Shown: one piece after another, positions 61,527-64,000 of the stretch
How the letters are laid out: every line of letters begins with the position of its first letter
Position numbering within the stretch: the first letter of the stretch is position 1
Source: Filifactor villosus
Lineage (GTDB): Bacteria; Bacillota; Clostridia; Peptostreptococcales; Filifactoraceae
Reading direction: 5' to 3'
Assembly (NCBI RefSeq): GCF_042652965.1
Contig: NZ_JBHSHL010000033.1
Span: 72,575 to 136,574 of the forward strand
Length of the DNA: 64,000 nt
Notes under the pieces: model-generated
What the model was told of the DNA's origin: nothing
The model's input: the letters and a program-made list of their open reading frames with translations, nothing else
Databases searched by the model: none
Translations under genes and position numbers: made by a program

Positions 61527-62477
61527 ATGACGAAGAAGGAGATTTATTTGGCGGGAGGCTGCTTCTGGGGAGTAGAAGCCTTTTTTTCACGGATGATAGG
61601 GGTGATCTCGACACAGGTCGGATATGCAAACGGAAGAGGAGAAGATACCGATTATCACAGGATCAAGGAAACCGGTCACAGTGAAACGGTTCATCTGGTC
61701 TATGATAGCGACAGGATCGGGCTTGCAGAGTTGTTGGAGAGGTATTTCACGATCATTGATCCTACCTCGGTAAACAAGCAGGGAGCGGATGTCGGCACCC
61801 AATATCGAACGGGAATCTACTATGTGGATGAGGATGCTCTCCCCGTTATCGACAGTGTGATGAAAAAGAAGGGGGAAGAGATATCCAAGCCGATTGCGGT
61901 CGAAGTCGAGAAGCTTCGAAACTTTGTGCGTGCGGAAGAGTATCATCAAAGATACTTGGAAAAACACCCCGGAGGGTATTGTCATGTCAATCTCTCCAAT
62001 ATCCCGGGGGAGAAACCCAAGATCAAGCCGGAGGATTATAAGGTAATGACAGAGGACGAAAAACGACAAACTCTTTCGGAGCTGGAGTATAGGGTTACGC
62101 AGAACTCTGCGACCGAGGCTCCGTTTCAAAACGAATACCACGACCGTTTCGAAAAGGGGATTTATGTGGATATTACCAGTGGAGAGCCGCTCTTCCTGTC
62201 CGATGACAAGTTTGATTCGGGTTGCGGATGGCCGGCCTTCTCCAGGCCGATCGAGGAGTCATCAATCCAATATGTGGAAGACAACAGCTTCAATATGCGT
62301 CGCGTAGAGGTAAGGACCAAACACAGCGATTCTCATCTGGGACATGTGTTTTCGGACGGACCCGAGGAGCTTGGTGGATTGAGGTTTTGTATCAACAGTG
62401 CTTCTCTGCGTTTCATTCCCTATGAAAGGATGGATGAGGAAGGATACGGAAAATGGAAGACATTGTTGGAAGACTAG
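61527..62477 (+). CDS. msrAB: Methionine sulfoxide reductase A-B fusion
   Basis: This 316-residue protein joins MsrA (about 1-155, GGCFWGVEAFF with catalytic Cys12) and MsrB (about 185-305, FDSGCGWPAF, HLGHVFSDGP, LRFCINSASLRF with Cys288). Together they repair S- and R-methionine sulfoxide. The zinc-binding CxxC pairs of some MsrB proteins are absent. No signal peptide is present, so it is cytosolic. ATG 61527 is preferred over 61509 because AGGAG lies 8 bases upstream. Confidence 0.96.
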   Translation: MTKKEIYLAGGCFWGVEAFFSRMIGVISTQVGYANGRGEDTDYHRIKETGHSETVHLVYDSDRIGLAELLERYFTIIDPTSVNKQGADVGTQYRTGIYYVDEDALPVIDSVMKKKGEEISKPIAVEVEKLRNFVRAEEYHQRYLEKHPGGYCHVNLSNIPGEKPKIKPEDYKVMTEDEKRQTLSELEYRVTQNSATEAPFQNEYHDRFEKGIYVDITSGEPLFLSDDKFDSGCGWPAFSRPIEESSIQYVEDNSFNMRRVEVRTKHSDSHLGHVFSDGPEELGGLRFCINSASLRFIPYERMDEEGYGKWKTLLED

Positions 62478-62516
62478 GAGACAGAACTCTTATGTGGGGG
62501 ATTTCCCTAAAAACAA

Positions 62517-62545
62517 TTGACATCTATTCTCGAACGTGATATAGT
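62517..62545 (+). promoter_or_regulatory. ribU promoter
   Basis: TTGACA (62517-62522) and TATAGT (62540-62545) are 17 bases apart, just before the FMN riboswitch. Confidence 0.85.
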
Positions 62546-62570
62546 GAGTGTGTAAATAAAATAATATGTT

Positions 62571-62678
62571 TCTTCAGGGCAGGGTGAAATTCCCGACCGG
62601 CGGTAAAGTCCGCGAGTTCAAACGAACTGAACCTGTGTAATTCAGGTACCGACAGTAAAGTCTGGATGGGAGAAGATT
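62571..62678 (+). promoter_or_regulatory. FMN riboswitch (RFN element)
   Basis: The RFN core is visible: AGGGCAGGGTGAAATTCCCG, ACCGGCGGTAAAGTCCGCGA, then AGTAAAGTCTGGATGGGAGA. It binds FMN and down-regulates riboflavin genes. It lies between the promoter and ribU, with a terminator as expression platform. Confidence 0.97.
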
Positions 62679-62705
62679 TCTATTCATAGCGATGTGTATT
62701 TGATG

Positions 62706-62742
62706 TGCCCGAGGATATTTTCTCGGGCATTTGTTTTGTTCA
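62706..62742 (+). terminator. Riboswitch-controlled terminator
   Basis: TGCCCGAG (62706-62713) pairs with CTCGGGCA (62722-62729), then TTTGTTTTGTT. It follows the RFN element and precedes ribU, so FMN binding should favour termination. Confidence 0.88.
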
Positions 62743-62795
62743 CATCTCATAGAAATTTCTCAGGTATGAAAATCAAACTATTAGGAGGAATTTGT

Positions 62796-63407
62796 ATGGA
62801 ACAAGTACTTAGGAAATCAAAGGGACAGGTATTTACGACGAACGAGATGGTCAAGATATCGATTTTGGGTGTGCTCTCCTACCTCATTATGTTTGTTGAG
62901 TTCCCTCTTCCGTTATTTCCGCCGTTTTTGAAGATGGATTTTTCGGATTTGCCTGCTATCATCGGAGGATTTGCACTCGGTCCCGTAGCCGGAATCACGA
63001 TTGAGTTGATCAAAAATCTTCTTCATTTTGTAACCAAAACTACTACGGGAGGAATTGGAGAGATCGGTAATTTTGCCGTAGGAGGAGCGTTTGTTGTCAT
63101 GAGCAGTTATATTTATAAAAAGAGCCACACAAAAAAAGGGGCGGTTCTCGCACTGTTCTCGGCAATCCTGTCCATGACTCTTGTAGGTGCCATTATGAAT
63201 GCGGTTGTATTGTTGCCGTTCTACGCACAATTTATGGGAGGAATGGAAGGGCTGATTGCCATGGGGCAGGGGATCAACTCTCATGTTAACGGGGTATGGA
63301 GTTTTGCCTTTCTGATTATGTCTCCGTTCAATGTTATTAAAGGGATCATACTTTCTTCGATCACATTGTTTATGTATAAAAAAGTATCGCCTTTGATCAA
63401 GAGGTAG
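62796..63407 (+). CDS. ribU: Riboflavin ECF transporter S component
   Basis: RibU is the membrane substrate-binding subunit that works with the shared EcfAA'T energising module, which is not in this window. The 203 residues have about six helices, with MDFSDLPAIIGGFALGPVAG, NLLHFVTKTTTGGIGEIGNF and FNVIKGIILS. The frame opens at 62694, but ATG 62796 follows AGGAGG. The FMN riboswitch upstream confirms the flavin role. No riboflavin biosynthesis genes are adjacent. Confidence 0.96.
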   Translation: MEQVLRKSKGQVFTTNEMVKISILGVLSYLIMFVEFPLPLFPPFLKMDFSDLPAIIGGFALGPVAGITIELIKNLLHFVTKTTTGGIGEIGNFAVGGAFVVMSSYIYKKSHTKKGAVLALFSAILSMTLVGAIMNAVVLLPFYAQFMGGMEGLIAMGQGINSHVNGVWSFAFLIMSPFNVIKGIILSSITLFMYKKVSPLIKR

Positions 63408-63430
63408 AAAGACTTGTTTGGACCCATATA

Positions 63431-63465
63431 TACCGATACGGATGTTTCGTATCGGTGTTTTTTTT
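63431..63465 (+). terminator. ribU terminator
   Basis: ACCGATACG (63432-63440) pairs with CGTATCGGT (63448-63456), and a run of T follows. Confidence 0.92.
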
Positions 63466-63540
63466 GAGAAAAAACAGGAAGTTCGGGACCGTGTCAAAGG
63501 TTGTCTTTACTTGAACCTTAGAAGCGGTATAAGGATACTG

Positions 63541-63615
63541 ATACTATTACCTGGTTAAATTCCGATTTATCTCTATACATCCCATACACTTGACATTTTA
63601 ATTGGATTCTAGTAT
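63541..63615. repeat. Compact repeat with family A ends and a module C core
   Basis: It starts ATACTATTACCTGG and ends GATTCTAGTAT. The inside is the second half of module C (CGATTTATCTCTATACATCC, CACTTGACATTTTAATTGG). It shows that module C can lie between family A-like ends. Confidence 0.7.
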
Positions 63616-63946
63616 GAGTCATCTTTCCGCTGTTTCCCGGAAAACACAAACTCTCTTAAGCAAATACGGTGAGGAATGTATTTATCCGATTATTCCTCTT
63701 ACTGTGTCTGAATGAGATAGACAATAGAAAAAATGAGTTTCAATAAGAAACGAACATACAAGGCGAAAGAGGAAGAAATACCGTGGCAGATGAAGAGGAG
63801 TATTGATTTAAAACAAATATAAATATTAAAAAACAATTATAAATAAAAATGTAGAAAACAGAGCTGTGATGTTTGAAATCACCAAAAATAATTATTAAAT
63901 ATAGAGTTGCTTTTTATATTATCCCGTCTTTGACAGTTTTAGAATC

Positions 63947-63999
63947 GAAAAACCCACCAAACACATTGCAACTAAATGTATTGGCGGGTTTTGTTTTTT
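63947..63999. terminator. Terminator at the window end
   Basis: AAAACCCACCAA pairs with TTGGCGGGTTTT, extended by ACATT/AATGT in the loop, and is flanked by A and T runs. The gene it serves is not in this window, or lies on the minus strand beyond it. Confidence 0.7.
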
Positions 64000-64000
64000 A

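Larger units (their letters stand above)
63408..64000. other. Non-coding region after ribU
   Basis: It has the ribU terminator, a compact C/A-type repeat (63541-63615) and a second terminator at the window end. The stretch 63620-63940 is AT-rich, and no ORF, promoter or RNA gene is recognised there. Confidence 0.45.

Overview
The window looks like chromosomal DNA of an anaerobic, amino-acid-fermenting Bacillota (Clostridia/Tissierellia-like). The main evidence is a nearly complete 2-hydroxyglutarate pathway for glutamate fermentation: gcdDCB, gctAB, gcdA and hgdCAB. Strong AGGAGG ribosome sites, TTGACA/TATAAT promoters, an FMN riboswitch, SLH and copper-amine-oxidase-like envelope proteins and G5-NlpC/P60 hydrolases agree with this. 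GC content is moderate (mid-40s percent by eye). I do not assign a genus. No tRNA, rRNA, CRISPR array, transposase or phage gene was seen.

Layout: 1-2 kb, end of def, then fmt and a membrane zinc peptidase. 2.5-5.2 kb, two minus-strand secreted enzymes (polysaccharide deacetylase and G5-NlpC/P60 hydrolase). 5.9-9.3 kb, a MacAB-like export set (HlyD adaptor, ATPase, permease). 9.9-13.1 kb, a lipoprotein, a TolC-like coiled-coil protein and a stalk-domain protein. 13.5-18.2 kb, argC-argJ-argB-argD. 18.9-23.2 kb, galU, an SLH surface protein and glpX. 23.7-30.3 kb, a small unknown protein, cstA and two large unknown exported proteins. 30.8-37 kb, pepF, sdpI-like, a radical SAM protein and tex. 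37.5-39.1 kb, an isolated AT-rich ABC exporter. 39.7-42.4 kb, a YjiH-like membrane protein and a small anchored protein. 42.9-49.5 kb, a phosphoesterase, a heterodimeric ABC exporter pair and an OFA-type MFS carrier. 49.9-59.2 kb, the glutamate-fermentation island. 59.4-63.4 kb, a leucine-rich-repeat protein, an IclR regulator, msrAB and riboswitch-controlled ribU.

In the fermentation island, GctAB transfers CoA to (R)-2-hydroxyglutarate. HgdAB, activated by HgdC, dehydrates the CoA ester to glutaconyl-CoA. The biotin enzyme GcdABCD decarboxylates that to crotonyl-CoA and pumps Na+. Glutamate dehydrogenase, 2-hydroxyglutarate dehydrogenase and the butyrate genes are not in the window. HgdB lacks the three cysteines that hold an Fe-S cluster in recalled homologues.

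The intergenic DNA is unusually rich in short interspersed repeats. Family A (about 113-138 bp, ends ATACTATTCT / AGAATAGTAT) occurs at all five convergent gene junctions, and once inside the gcd operon. Family B (65-145 bp, ends near CCGCACAA / TTGTGCGG) has two same-orientation copies flanking the AT-rich ABC gene. Smaller modules C and D often join them. These repeats, a set of WalR-like boxes before envelope genes, several apparently structured leaders and the altered HgdB are the points most worth a second look.
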